DNA of 64,000 nt from JANYHF01 sp963732765 (GCA_963732765.1 CAVTAS010000006.1:1-64000), one strand, 5' to 3'; shown: positions 45,121 through 55,525, counted from the first letter of the stretch. The notes: generated by a model from the letters alone, not told the origin. Numbers and translations: made by a program.

Positions 45121-46581
45121 CTACTCGAAGAAGCCCTTCACGGCCACGCCGCCGCGGATCACTTGCGACGCCGTGGCGGTGGCTACCGGCATACGCAGAA
45201 TGATGTGCAAGAAGGCTCCCGGTTCGACCACGAGCGGGCTCTGGGAGACATCGACGCTCAACGCACGATCGGCGCGCGCGCCAATGGCCGCTCCGATGGG
45301 AAAGCTTTGGGCACCCAGGAACTTCTTGTGTGGCGCGCGGGTCGTTGTCGTACTTGCTGCGTCGGTGGTCGCAAGGCTCACCGCGGTGGCCCCGATACCG
45401 GCATACCAGTTGAGCAGCGTCGGCGTGGTGGCGACCGCCGCGCCCATGTTCCAGGTATCGATTTCGATGCCGGTGATGACCATGTTCTTGCCCGGTTGAG
45501 TGATTGAGGACGCGGGCACCTGATAGGCAAACAGCGCATAGTCTGTCTCCGCCCCAGCCACGGCGGCGAACTGGAAGTTTCCTCCCGGCACAGCGTATCC
45601 TGCCGCAGTGTTGGACAAGGCCGCCGACACTGGCGCCGTTGAATTGACGATGGTGTCAAGCTGCGCCACCGCCATGCCATCAGGCGAAGAAGCGAGGTGA
45701 TCGCCCTGGCCAACGCGCGTTGCCGGCCAGGAGCGGGCAAAGCTGCCGTCCCCCAAGGTTATGGCCCAGCGTGCTATGGTAAGCTTTTGCGCGCCTACGG
45801 TCGCGGCGGCATTGAACCAGCGCGCAAAGAGATAACCCGTCTGACTCTGCGACATGCCGCCCACCGAGGCGGCGCTCGACCGGAGCACCTGGCCGATATA
45901 AATACCGTCGAAATAGAGTTCGATCCGGTCGCCATGCACCACGATCTCGGCATGGTAGACGCGGCCTGCAGTCCAGGCCACCGCTGCCGGCAGGGTGATG
46001 GCGCCCGAGGTCGTTAATGCCCCATTGTAGTTGCTGACCAGTTGCAGCGCGCCTGCCGTATCGATCAGCATGTAGACGCCGTCAGTCGGCGCATTCGCCA
46101 CCGCCGTCCCGGGGATACCGAGGCCGATCTCGATGATGTTCTGGGCTTGCGGCAGCAACGACAGCGAGAACCAGATATCCAGGGTCACCGGGAAATTGCC
46201 GAGCACCGGAAACGTGCGGTGTGTACGGCAGATCTGGCCCGAAGCAGCCGTCGTGAGCGATGTGGCGTTGAAGTTCAGAAATCCGCCGCCCACGGACAGG
46301 GCCGTCGCCGAGGCGATGTTGAAGTACTTGCGCAGGTTGAACACGTTGTGATGAAACGTATCGTCCCACAGCAGCGTATCCTGCCCAACCCCGAGGCGCT
46401 TCTCGGGGCTGACATAGATCGAGCGGCGAAGCGCCGGAAGCCCCACCGCACCATCGTGGTTCTCGCCGGCAAGACTGGCGTACCCGGCATTGGCCAGCAC
46501 CTTGGAGAGCGCGACGGCAAGCTCGGAATTGGCGTTGACGTCGGCCGTATTGGAGCCGGCGGCGTTCTGCAATGTGGCCAT
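45121..46581 (-). CDS. Phage-type receptor-binding/appendage protein with lectin-like middle
   Basis: 486 residues. The N-terminus (about 1-75) contains VSPEKRLGVGQDTLLWDDTF. The middle (about 85-285) has beta-rich repeats with DIWFSLSLLP, YMLIDTAGALQLVSN, HAEIVVHGDRIELYFDGIYIG, the pattern of a concanavalin-like (LamG) jelly roll. The C-terminal part is beta-rich and Ala/Thr-rich. No enzyme motif. It lies between the DUF2793 protein and the lysis gene, where GTA-like clusters vary, so a cell-surface-binding role is likely. Confidence 0.7.
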   Translation of the reverse strand: MATLQNAAGSNTADVNANSELAVALSKVLANAGYASLAGENHDGAVGLPALRRSIYVSPEKRLGVGQDTLLWDDTFHHNVFNLRKYFNIASATALSVGGGFLNFNATSLTTAASGQICRTHRTFPVLGNFPVTLDIWFSLSLLPQAQNIIEIGLGIPGTAVANAPTDGVYMLIDTAGALQLVSNYNGALTTSGAITLPAAVAWTAGRVYHAEIVVHGDRIELYFDGIYIGQVLRSSAASVGGMSQSQTGYLFARWFNAAATVGAQKLTIARWAITLGDGSFARSWPATRVGQGDHLASSPDGMAVAQLDTIVNSTAPVSAALSNTAAGYAVPGGNFQFAAVAGAETDYALFAYQVPASSITQPGKNMVITGIEIDTWNMGAAVATTPTLLNWYAGIGATAVSLATTDAASTTTTRAPHKKFLGAQSFPIGAAIGARADRALSVDVSQSPLVVEPGAFLHIILRMPVATATASQVIRGGVAVKGFFE

Positions 46582-46588
46582 GAAGTCC

Positions 46589-47554
46589 TCATCCTATCAG
46601 GTAACTGACCTTGAATTTCCCGTTGACGCGGCCGGTCAGGCAGGCCGCATGGAGGGTGAATGTTCCCGCGCCCGGCACCGCGCGCAGGTGCAGCATGTCC
46701 ATCTCGTTCTCGTCCGCCGAGCGGCCGGTGGCGGCCTTGCCGGACTGCGTGGCCACGATCTTGGAGGCCGCTGTGACTGTGGCATCTGTTATGCTGAATT
46801 TCCGTGACCGGACGGCTGCCGCGCCAAAGTCGATCTCGACCTCGGCGATCGCTGCCGATCCACCGCTGTGCGTATCGACGTACTGTTTGGTGGCGATACC
46901 GAGCGCCGCCGTGGGGTCGGCATACACGGTGCCAAGACCGCTGCTGCGATCCAGTTTCAACGCTTCCTTCCAGGCGCCGCCATCCGGGCTCACCTTGACG
47001 TGGAAATCGTCGTCGCCGGCCAGGCCCAGTTCGGCGCGCCCCGAGAAACCGTTTTGAAACAGAAGGCTCGCCGTATCTCCGGCCCCAGCCTTGTTGATCT
47101 TCAGTTGATGTCCGTTGCCGACATTGTCGAACAGCGTCGCCGAGCTCTTGACCGCCAGTTTGTTGGTGGCGTCGGCGGTGGTGTTGACGCCGGCCAACGG
47201 GATGTTCTGCAACGACCCGAGCGCTGCCCCCCAGGCCGAACCGCTGTAGATCAGCAGCGCGCTTTCAGCGACCACCCAGACGATCCAGCCGGTACGCGGA
47301 CCGTAGAAGGCCCAAGCTCCATCCTGGTACGCTGCAATTTTCCCGGTTTGCGCCGCCCAGACTCCGGTGGCCGCGCCCGGCACGATGTAGCGATCGCCAT
47401 CGGCGGGCGTCAGCGGCGGAACTGTCAGCACACGGCTCAGCACCGCCGGCTGCACCAACGCATCGAGAATGCGCAGCGCGTCATTGTGCGTGACGTGCTT
47501 TTGCGCCTGCGCCGCATCGAGATAAGGCAGTGTCAGGTTTGGGCTGTTGGTCAT
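46589..47554 (-). CDS. DUF2793 tail-associated protein
   Basis: 321 residues. The N-terminal half matches DUF2793: LTLPYLDAAQAQKHVTHNDAL at the start, then DGDRYIV, AAYQDGAWAFYGPRTGWIVWV. The C-terminal half is beta-rich and ends in a short conserved module with a NEMDMLHL stretch. DUF2793 proteins follow gp15 in many alphaproteobacterial GTA and phage clusters and are thought to be tail-tip or fibre components. Eleven bases from gp15 in the same direction. Confidence 0.85.
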   Translation of the reverse strand: MTNSPNLTLPYLDAAQAQKHVTHNDALRILDALVQPAVLSRVLTVPPLTPADGDRYIVPGAATGVWAAQTGKIAAYQDGAWAFYGPRTGWIVWVVAESALLIYSGSAWGAALGSLQNIPLAGVNTTADATNKLAVKSSATLFDNVGNGHQLKINKAGAGDTASLLFQNGFSGRAELGLAGDDDFHVKVSPDGGAWKEALKLDRSSGLGTVYADPTAALGIATKQYVDTHSGGSAAIAEVEIDFGAAAVRSRKFSITDATVTAASKIVATQSGKAATGRSADENEMDMLHLRAVPGAGTFTLHAACLTGRVNGKFKVSYLIG

Positions 47555-47565
47555 TTAGGGGAACC

Positions 47566-50500
47566 TCAGAGGGTTGCAGCCCGCGGCGTACCGCGCCCGA
47601 AGCTGGGGGAAATCTGGAACACCTTTACGGCGACGCTGGGCGGCGGCGCACCAAAATCGACCGCCTGCTGAGCAATCGGATAGACCACAGTCTGGCTGCT
47701 CGCGCTGAGTGTCCGCACCACCGCGGCGCCATTCAGCACGTCGACCTCATAGGCCTCGACATCCTCCGACAACGGCACGTCCGGCTGCTCCCAGGCGTCG
47801 CCACCAATGCGTGCGCGCCTTTTCCAGCTGATGGCGAGGTCGCCACTTGACCGGTCGCCGCGGACATGGCTTGGACTGTAAGGCCGCCGCCCGATCCCAT
47901 TGAACGTCAGCGAGCTTGTTGTGTAGGAAAGATGCCCGAGCGGACGATTGGCTGGACCATAGCGCCAGGTCTGCGCCAGACCGATCTGGTCAGGAGCGAG
48001 ATCGAGCAACGCTACGCTGGCATCCAGCAGCACAAACATCGCACCCGCTGCCAGCGATGCCGCCATCGCGCCCTCGCTGCCCGCCTGCCCGCGCAACAAC
48101 CGCGTCAGCCGGTAGGTCCGCTCGGCGACCAACTCAGCGCTGGCGAACTGCAGCACTTCCCAAACACCGGGGCTGGTTTCGAGCGCCGCCGCATTTGCCC
48201 CCGCCAGCACTGCCAGATCGCTCTGTGTGCCGAGCGTTCCGGTCGTGAGCTTCACGACCAGCGCGTTCGCCATGTCCCAACGGTTGACCGGCCCGCCGGC
48301 GAATGGAGCGGTGGTAACGCCAAGTGTCGCCGAGGCGATAAGGTTGGTGTTCAGCCGGAAATCGATGCCATCGGCCGAGCGATAAACAGCCACACCGCCC
48401 GGCCAGGGCGATTGCGCTGCCGCGATGCGAGCAGCATTGGCGCTCTCGTCGCCGCGCAGCAGCGGTAGATCGAGAAAGGCCGTCAGTGGACGCCCGAAAG
48501 CCGCAATGCCTAGCGCAGTCGTCGTCCGCTCGACGCTGCTGGATGCGCCATAGATGGCCCGTTGGATCGAGAGCGCGTCAACACCGCGACCAAGACCGTC
48601 CGCCAGCGCTGTAATGCGCAACTCAAGCGCCCGCCCGGGCAGCTGCAGCGCCACCACATCGCCCGGCTCCAGCGCCAGCCAGCTGTCGGGCAAGCGGAAC
48701 TGTGCCCGCTGCCGCGCGCCCCAGGCATCCTGTAGCATGCGTTCGGCGATGGCCTGGCCGGTGGCCGGTCGCAGCACCATCGGCAGGTCTGCGTTGGCGA
48801 CGCGCGTGCTGCTCGACGCCAGCCGTCGCGATTCGGCAGCCGACGACTGATAGCCGCGCTCTGCGTCCAGATACCCCAGCCGCGCGACCGCCGGCAGTTC
48901 CGTCTCCTGCTTTCGGACCAGATGAAACGGCTCGGCCCCGGGCGCAACCTCAACCAGATCGTCCGTAGCGAGAAGAGCGGCGGGTCCACTCGATCCGCGC
49001 TGACGGAAGGCGATCTTGTCGCCGCTCTCCAGGCTGTCGAAGAAATAGGCCAGTTCCAGGGGTTGTATCGCCGTACGCGCGCTCATCACGCGATCCAGCA
49101 CATAGCCATCGACCAGTCCCGTCAGACGGGATGTGTCGTAGGCGGAGAACCCATTCTCGCCGAGAATCGTCCCGACCACGGCATCCAGCGATACGGCCGC
49201 GATGCGCCCTGTGATCCAGTGCCCGCGTCGCCAGCTGTCCTGATCGCCCCAGACATCGGCCAGCTGCGGAAAGGCAGGATACGGCCGTGCATCCCAGGTG
49301 TAGACGAACATGCGCTGGGGATCCACCATCGGAGCGCCGTACACGCTGGAATTCGGGTTGGCCAGTGTGCCGGCGCCATTTCCAAAAGTGTCGAGCATGG
49401 CCGACAGGACGCGTCGCTGCATCAGGTCGTCGCGCGCGCCGTTCGAGAAATAGGGGATGGTCGACTCTGCGCTCTTGGGATCGACAAAGGCGCTCGGCTG
49501 GTTCGCCCCCTTGTCGACGGCGGCGCAACCGAACTCGGTGAACCAGAACGGCTTGCTCTGCGGCACCCAGGCGGTGGGCGTTGGCGATTCGACGCCGAGT
49601 GGCCGGTTGAAGTGTTGATTTGCCCACCAGCCGCCAATATCCTTGGCGCGGTAAGTCCAGGGCTTACCCAGACCATCGGTGATTGTGCTCCGCGTCTGCG
49701 CCGTCCGCGCCGCCGCATTGGCATAGTACCAGGCGTAACCTTCGCCGCCCTTGATATTGCCCTTCAGATAGGCCGGATCGTAGATAGACGCGGCGCCGGC
49801 GAGAAGATCGGTATGCGTACTGCCATCACGCCAGTCGGCCAGCGGCCAATAGACATCGATCCCGATGGCGTCGATCGAGGCCGACGTCCACAACGGATCG
49901 AGATGGAAGTAGACATCGTTCGATCCGTCCGCTGGCTGATGACCGAAGTATTCCGACCAGTCGGCGGCATAGGTGACTTTGGTGGCTGGCCCCAGGACAG
50001 TCTTGACGTCGGCGGCCAATTGCACCAGCGCAGCAACGAACGGGAACGTCGCCGCCCCCGAGCGCGCTGTCGTCAGCCCACGGAGCTCGGAGCCGATGAG
50101 AAACGCATCGACCCCGCCGGCCGCCTTGCAGAGATGCGCATAGTGCAACACCATGCGGCGATAGGACCATTCGGCAGGCCCGGAATACGTGACGGTTTCG
50201 CCGCTGACTGAGAAGTGGGCAATCGCCGTCGTGCCGATGAAGGCGTTCAGCTGCGTCGCGGCCGCAGCCGTCTTGTCGACGGTCCCCGGCTGTCCCGCTG
50301 CCGGATGAATGCTGATACGCCCGCGCCACGGGTAGGCCGATTGCCCTGTCCCGCCATAGGGATTGGGAAGCACGTTCCCTGCTGGAATGTCCATGAGGAT
50401 GAACGGGTTGAAGGTGCATTTCAGCCCGCGCGCCGCCAGATCCTGGATGGCGGCAACGACGCTGTTGTCCGACGGCGTGCCGCCGTAGGCCGGCGCCCCG

Positions 50501-51502
50501 TCCGCGCTCGTCACCAAAGCCGCCGTCGCACGGGTCACGCCCGCCACGCCCCAGCTCAAGCGGCGTCGTCACCTTACCGGCATTATCGATCCGTGGTCGG
50601 AGCTGACAGTTGCCGGCACGCAAGTCGTCGCCAAACCAGCTGACGATCAGCGACACGTTGCCAACCTGCGGCAGGCTCTCTTCCAGCTGATCGAGCGAGG
50701 TTGACCAGTCCGTCTTTCCACTGAGCGTATGCGTGTTCTCGGGCAGCCAAGCGCCGCCGCCGGCATCGCGTTGGACCTCGGCGGTGTGATAGACAAACTC
50801 GCCCGCCCCCGGGATCATGGTGACGGCGCGAACCTGCTGCTCGAAACCATCGACCGAGCGGAACACCTCGAAAGCCAGCTGCGGCAGGCGGTTCCCGAAC
50901 TTTGCAAGAGCCATCCGCTCAAAGACGACATAGGCGATGCCGCGATAGGCTGGGGCCAGACCCGCCCCCTCCTTGCCTTCAATCAGGCTGTCGGGCTGTT
51001 GCGTCTCCGTCCCCGGATAAAGCCGGAACGTAATGTCGCCGAGACCGAGTTCCTTGCCGTCCGCCCACACCTTGCCGATGCGCGTGATCGGGCCTTCGCA
51101 CAAGGCCACGGCGAAGTTGGCGAAGTAGCTGTAGGTGGTCTGCGTCGCGCCGCCCCCGCCGCCGCCCAGTCCCTTGCCACCGCCGCCGCCACTGGCATTG
51201 GCAACTTCCTCGAAGCTGGTGGCCCAGATCACTTCGCCGGCGATCCGTGCACGGCCGTAAAGCCGCGGGATCGGCGCGCCTTGACGCGAGGCCATAACCT
51301 GCAGCGAACCGAGCCGTGGACCATCCAGCGCCAGGCCCTGACCGCTGGCGCCGAACAGCGCCTGGTCGATGAACGAGCCAGCAATGCCACCAACCGCCTG
51401 ACCGATCGCGGCGCCCGTCAGCGTGGCGCCGAGAAGGCTCGCCGACGGCAGCAATGCGCCGCCGATGGCCGACCCGATGGCGGCGAGGGCAAGTGTGGCC
51501 AT
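47566..51502 (-). pseudogene. GTA gp15-like host-specificity tail protein, frameshifted as read
   Basis: About 1312 residues if read through, matching the usual GTA gp15 length. The N-terminal part (start MATLALAAIGSAIGGAL) has a Gly-rich segment and a baseplate-like region to RIDNAGKVTTPL. The other frame continues from SWGVAGVTRATAALV through the TIM-barrel GTA domain (FWFTEFGCAAVDKGANQPS, SNGARDDLMQRRVL) and the phage-tail_3 module to the C-terminus. One surplus G at about 50557 separates the frames. The ribosome would otherwise stop in unrelated sequence. Either a broken tail tip or a sequence error. Confidence 0.88.
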
Positions 51503-51525
51503 GATGTGCTCGCGTAAATTGAAGT

Positions 51526-51963
51526 TCAGACTTCGACGTCCGGCAGCGCAAAGGCCGCCACGATCCGCCGCCGCCACCAGGGGCCGAGCGCGACCTCGCT
51601 GACCGGCACACCCTCCTGGGCATGGATCATGCGGCCGTCCTCGACCAGCACGGCGGCATGTTTGGCGATGGCCTCGGAACGTATCCGGAAGATCAGGATG
51701 TCGCCGGGACGCGCGTCCTCGACTGGCACGGCGCGCAGATTGCGCGTTGCCGCCAGCAGCAGCGCTTCGACACCCGTGGCCTCGGACCAATCGCTGGTAT
51801 ACGGACCAGGCGACTCCGGCTCGATGCTGTAGAGATCGCGCCACAGGCCCCGCACCAGGCCGATGCAGTCGCAGCCCACCTGACGTAAACTCGCGCGGTG
51901 ATGATAAGGCGTACCCACCCATTGCCGCGCAAGCCGGGTGATCTCGGAGCGGGCAATGCTCAT
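51526..51963 (-). CDS. NlpC/P60 peptidase, GTA gp14-like
   Basis: 145 residues. NlpC/P60 cysteine peptidase: WVGTPYHHRASLRQVGCDCIG with the catalytic Cys in CDCIGLVRG, His in KHAAVLVEDG and a polar third residue further on. In GTAs this protein sits in the tail tip and cuts cell-wall peptides for DNA entry. The start overlaps the gp13 stop in ATGA. Confidence 0.92.
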   Translation of the reverse strand: MSIARSEITRLARQWVGTPYHHRASLRQVGCDCIGLVRGLWRDLYSIEPESPGPYTSDWSEATGVEALLLAATRNLRAVPVEDARPGDILIFRIRSEAIAKHAAVLVEDGRMIHAQEGVPVSEVALGPWWRRRIVAAFALPDVEV

Positions 51964-52853
51964 GATACCATGCTCCCGCCGGTGTTGGTGCCTTCGCCAA
52001 CGATCGGATAGGAGGTGACGAAGTCGTTACCTGGCATGTGCGGACAGCCGCGGAAGTTCAAACCGTTGTCGAATTTCGCGCGGCAGGTAGCGAACTGCTT
52101 GTCGCAACCGGCCGTCAGCGTGAAGGTATCACCGACTGTGACCGGGCGGCTGGTATCGAGCCAGATCTCGATGCGCACCGTGGCAGCACTGAGTGTGTGG
52201 ACCTTGACCTCGGACTTGCGCGTGGCATTCGCGCCGCCGCTCCAGATGAGCAGTCCACGCGTGAACCAATCGTTTGTGTAAGCGCTCAACCCGGAGACGA
52301 CGAGTGTGCGGTCATCGATCAGAGCGGTTACGGCGCCCGAGCCCGTGAATGCCGGGCCGGCCAGCACCACGCCGCAACGCGCGTCCCCCAGATCTGCGTC
52401 GCAACCGGGCTGATAGATGCGGCCGCGCTCCTGTTGCAGAACATGCGCCAGCCCACGCAATTCCGCCGTGAACGCGGTTAGCCCGCGCTTCACCTCGCCG
52501 ATCGTCCCGGTACGCATCAGCAGGCGCTGCCCTGGATTGGTCCAGTTGACCCGGAACACCTCGATGCTGGCATTGTCGTAGAGGCCGGCTTCGAGATCGT
52601 CCTCGCTCAGACGATCCGAGCGGAACGCGCCCGACAGTTCCTGGTTGCCAACCGACAGTCCTACTTCGGCGCTGAGTTCGCTGGCCGAGAAGCCGCTTGC
52701 GGCCTCGAAGATGGTGCCATCAAACGTCAGTGGACGATCGTGGTCTGTGAAACCCAGCCGCGCGCCGTCGCCGCGCGTGATGCGCCAGCACCAGGCCAGG
52801 GTGGTCGCGCCGCTGATCAGATGCGCTGCGAAGTCAACGGGAAGCGTTCTCAC
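51960..52853 (-). CDS. DUF2163 tail protein, GTA gp13-like
   Basis: 297 residues of the DUF2163/phage_BR0599 family. N-terminus with TTLAWCWRITRGDGARLGFTD, then FEAASGFSASELS. The C-terminal module has CDKQFATCRAKFDNGLNFRG and cysteines (QPGCDADLG, RGCPHMPG) that in RcGTA gp13 bind an iron-sulfur cluster. Forms the tail hub with gp12 and gp14. Overlaps by four bases at both ends. Confidence 0.92.
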   Translation of the reverse strand: MRTLPVDFAAHLISGATTLAWCWRITRGDGARLGFTDHDRPLTFDGTIFEAASGFSASELSAEVGLSVGNQELSGAFRSDRLSEDDLEAGLYDNASIEVFRVNWTNPGQRLLMRTGTIGEVKRGLTAFTAELRGLAHVLQQERGRIYQPGCDADLGDARCGVVLAGPAFTGSGAVTALIDDRTLVVSGLSAYTNDWFTRGLLIWSGGANATRKSEVKVHTLSAATVRIEIWLDTSRPVTVGDTFTLTAGCDKQFATCRAKFDNGLNFRGCPHMPGNDFVTSYPIVGEGTNTGGSMVS

Positions 52854-53488
52854 AGTCGCACCTCGATGACGGGGATGTGCGGGATCGATCCCGCCGCGAG
52901 ATTCTGGAGGTTGACCTCGATGCGATCGGTGTCGAAACGCACGGGGACGTCGAATTCGAAGCCGGCGGTGATGGTGGCGCTGACCGCGGGGATGCTGCCG
53001 GCCAAGAAGGTCACCGCGCCCAAGGTGTGGTCGACTGTGAAGTGCGTGCCCTCGGTCTTGGTCACTCCGGCAACCGCGATGCGCACCGATCCTGCAACCG
53101 GCTTGCGGATCGCTCGTTGATAGGGTGCATACGTATTGCCATAAGTCTTGAGCAGTTGAAACACAGCTATCGAACCGTTACCCGTGCCGATGACCTGGTC
53201 GTTGGCGAGCGGTGCGCGCGCTGGTGGGCCGGAGCGGTAGTCGGCGTGATCGCGCCAGCGGAACGCGTGCAACCGGCCGCGCCGTTCCTCGAAGAACGCC
53301 AGCACGGCGTGGAGATCGTCGACGCTGCGCACGCCGTAGCCGGCGTTGTAGTTGCGCCGCGAATTGGCCCAGCGGCTATTGCGCTCCTCGAAGCCGGAGG
53401 CCAGCGTCACCACATCGGTGCGGCGCTCCGGCCCGCCGACGGCGCCCTTGGAGAGGTTGGTCGGAAAGCGAACTTCGTGAAAGGCCAT
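52850..53488 (-). CDS. DUF2460 distal tail protein, GTA gp12-like
   Basis: 212 residues, family DUF2460 (TIGR02217): MAFHEVRFPTNLSKGAVGGP, ERNSRWANSRRNYNAGYGVRS, DLHAVLAFFEERRGRLHAFRWRDHADYRS. The family connects the tail tube to the hub. Coupled to gp13 by a 4-base overlap and preceded by gp11. Confidence 0.93.
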   Translation of the reverse strand: MAFHEVRFPTNLSKGAVGGPERRTDVVTLASGFEERNSRWANSRRNYNAGYGVRSVDDLHAVLAFFEERRGRLHAFRWRDHADYRSGPPARAPLANDQVIGTGNGSIAVFQLLKTYGNTYAPYQRAIRKPVAGSVRIAVAGVTKTEGTHFTVDHTLGAVTFLAGSIPAVSATITAGFEFDVPVRFDTDRIEVNLQNLAAGSIPHIPVIEVRL

Positions 53489-53503
53489 GGGCTCGTCCTC
53501 CGC

Positions 53504-54082
53504 CTACAGGTTGCGCTGCCCCGCCGACAGTCCACGCTGCAGCATGGCCGCGATCTGGGTCTGCGAGCGCTGGAAACCGGCGACATCCGGCGTCGAGATA
53601 TTGAAGGTAATGTTGGGGCCGCCGCCGCTCCCGGAGGTGCGCACACCGAGTTGCCCGTCGGTACCGCGCGTCAGAGGCAGGATGGCCTCGGCGCCCTGCT
53701 CGCCGGCGATGGCCGCGCGACCATCCGCCAACGGAAAGTTAATTGGCGAAGAAATCACGCCGCCGTTTGCGAAAGGAATGGTGGGTGCCGCTCCTGGGGC
53801 CTGCAAACCGGAAAGCCCTCCCAACAGCTTATTGAAGACGCCGCCGAGCGCGCCTTCAAGCGGTTTCAGTGCCGCCTGCAGCGCAAGCTTCGCCAGACTT
53901 TGCCCCAGCGACTTCACCACGTCCTCCAACTTCTTGCCACGTACGGCCACCTGCTCGAAGGAATTAATCAGCTTACTGGCGAATTGATCGCCGACCGATC
54001 CAAGTTCGGCCAGCGCGCGTTTCAGCTGCTCGGCCCGAACGGTGGCGTCGTCCTGGCCAGACTGCAGCGGATCGTTAATCAT
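53504..54082 (-). CDS. Very short tail tape measure protein, GTA gp11-like
   Basis: 192 residues from ATG 54082, overlapping the chaperone stop by 8 bases (ATGATTAA). A helical N-terminal part with LINSFEQVAVRGKKLEDVVKS, a central GALGGVFNKLLGG and the conserved APTIPFANGGVISSPI lead to ADGRAAIAGEQGAEAILPL. Tape measures set tail length. A protein this short predicts a stubby tail, as in Rhodobacter GTA, not a normal siphophage. Confidence 0.88.
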   Translation of the reverse strand: MINDPLQSGQDDATVRAEQLKRALAELGSVGDQFASKLINSFEQVAVRGKKLEDVVKSLGQSLAKLALQAALKPLEGALGGVFNKLLGGLSGLQAPGAAPTIPFANGGVISSPINFPLADGRAAIAGEQGAEAILPLTRGTDGQLGVRTSGSGGGPNITFNISTPDVAGFQRSQTQIAAMLQRGLSAGQRNL

Positions 54083-54263
54083 CCGTCGGCTCCTCAATGA
54101 GATCGGGGAAGGCGGCCATCAGGGCGTCCAGGTCGGAGCGCGCGAGAGCCCCGCCCGCCCTTCGCGTCCCGAAATGGCCCTCCAGCGCGGCATCGAACTC
54201 GCGCGGGGTCATGGCCCAGAAGACTATCGGCGTAAGTTTCAAAGCGCCCAGTCCAAGGGCCAT
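54075..54263 (-). CDS. Small phage tail assembly chaperone (DUF2376 type)
   Basis: 62 residues. The start GLGALKLTPIVFWAMTPREFDAAL and end AFPDLIEE are typical of the small DUF2376 tail assembly chaperone between gp10 and gp11 in alphaproteobacterial GTAs. Overlaps gp11 by 8 bases. Confidence 0.85.
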   Translation of the reverse strand: MALGLGALKLTPIVFWAMTPREFDAALEGHFGTRRAGGALARSDLDALMAAFPDLIEEPTDD

Positions 54264-54295
54264 GGCGAGTGGCCAGTCGAATGGTTCGGCCCCGG

Positions 54296-54661
54296 TTATG
54301 CCCGGTTCGCGGGGCTCCGACCGTTTCCCAACGTATCCGGATGGTTCGGTTCGGCGCCGCCAAAAGTGGCCTCAAGCAATCGCGCAACAACATCGATCGC
54401 GCCCATGGCGCCGCCCTCGATGTGCATGTCGCCAACCGCGGCGTCTTCGACCTGGTAGCCGCCGGATCGCAAGCCCGCGCCCAGAACACGGATGGCGTCG
54501 CGCGCAGCGATCCGCCCACTGCCGAAGCGCTGCGCCAGCGCCAGCATGTCCTCGACGCCAAAGGCCTGCTCCAGCTCGGCAAGCGCACCGAGCGTGAGAC
54601 AAAGCCGGCGCGGAACATCGTCGATAACAGCTTCGATCTCGCCGCGATGACGATTGGCCAT
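54296..54661 (-). CDS. GTA gp10-like tail assembly protein
   Basis: 121 residues from ATG 54661. The gene transfer agent family (GTA_gp10) pattern is present: GEIEAVIDDVPRRLCLTLGAL, ELEQAFGVEDMLALAQRFGSG and LGAGLRSGGYQV. Close to the major tail protein upstream (19 bases). Probably a tail chaperone working with the DUF2376 protein that follows. Confidence 0.9.
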   Translation of the reverse strand: MANRHRGEIEAVIDDVPRRLCLTLGALAELEQAFGVEDMLALAQRFGSGRIAARDAIRVLGAGLRSGGYQVEDAAVGDMHIEGGAMGAIDVVARLLEATFGGAEPNHPDTLGNGRSPANRA

Positions 54662-54680
54662 GGTGAAAACCCTCCGAAAC

Positions 54681-55088
54681 TCAAGCAAACGTCAATTCTC
54701 CGGCCGATTCCAGCGTGATGTCGAAAGTGACTTCGGCATTGTACTGACCGGCATAGTCGAGCGACGAGATCTGGAACGGCCCTTGCACGGTGCCCAATCC
54801 CGGGACGATCACCTGCCAGTTGCGGATCGTCCCGGTAAAGAAGGTATCGCGGACGAGCGCGTCGGTGGCGCTGGTCTTGAAGATGCCGCTGCCGGTGATG
54901 CGGGCATTGCGAACGCCGGCGCCGGCCAGCAGCTCGCGCCAGAAGCCGGTGGATTCGGAATTTGTGGTGTCGACGGTGGCGGCGTTGAAGGCGAGCGTGC
55001 GGGTGCGCAGGCCGGCGACGGTAGTGAAGACGCCGGTGCCGGTGGAATCGATTTTCACCAGCAGATCGCGGCCTTTCTGGGCGGGCAT
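54681..55088 (-). CDS. Major tail protein, GTA gp9-like
   Basis: 135 residues of the TP901-1 major tail family: MPAQKGRDLLVKID at the start, then TNSESTGFWRELLAGAG, SGIFKTSATDALVRDTFF, and VTFDITLESAGELTF at the end. Polymerises into the tail tube. Single-copy gene. Confidence 0.93.
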   Translation of the reverse strand: MPAQKGRDLLVKIDSTGTGVFTTVAGLRTRTLAFNAATVDTTNSESTGFWRELLAGAGVRNARITGSGIFKTSATDALVRDTFFTGTIRNWQVIVPGLGTVQGPFQISSLDYAGQYNAEVTFDITLESAGELTFA

Positions 55089-55114
55089 GACGAACGCTCC
55101 TTGTTGTCAATGGA

Positions 55115-55525
55115 TCAGACCGGCTCGGTCACGGCCCGATACCGCACCAGGCCGTGGATGGTGACGCCGTCGGGGTCGCGGCGGACGTCGGAAAATTGTT
55201 GGCGCAGGCTGACCAGCGTGTGGCCCGCTACCGCCAATGAGGCTGTATGCAGAGCATCTCGGATGGCGCCCATGATGCGTTGCGCTTCGCCGCGCCCGCC
55301 CGCTTGCGACCAGACGTGCAGCGACAGGATGTGCTCCTCGCCATCCTCCGTACCCGTCCCCCAGTCGATCGAGCTGGTTTGGCCCAGCGAGATATGGGGA
55401 TAGGGCGCTGCCTGCGGAACATCGTCGTGGATGCGCGCGCCGCCAAGCAGCGTCGTCAGCGGCGCATTGGCGATCAATACGCTGTACACCGCCTGCTGCA
55501 GCGGCCACCCGGCGCTCCCGCTCAT
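55115..55525 (-). CDS. DUF3168 tail terminator, GTA gp8-like
   Basis: 136 residues matching DUF3168: PLQQAVYSVLIANAPLTTLLGG, VPQAAPYPHISLGQTSS, HVWSQAGGRGEAQRIMGAIRDAL. Thought to be the tail terminator protein. Overlaps the upstream head closure gene in ATGA. Confidence 0.92.
   Translation of the reverse strand: MSGSAGWPLQQAVYSVLIANAPLTTLLGGARIHDDVPQAAPYPHISLGQTSSIDWGTGTEDGEEHILSLHVWSQAGGRGEAQRIMGAIRDALHTASLAVAGHTLVSLRQQFSDVRRDPDGVTIHGLVRYRAVTEPV

Noticed and set aside
50540..50575. Programmed ribosomal frameshift in gp15
   Set aside because: No slippery heptamer or following hairpin is visible at the join, and gp15 is normally a single frame. The extra base looks accidental.
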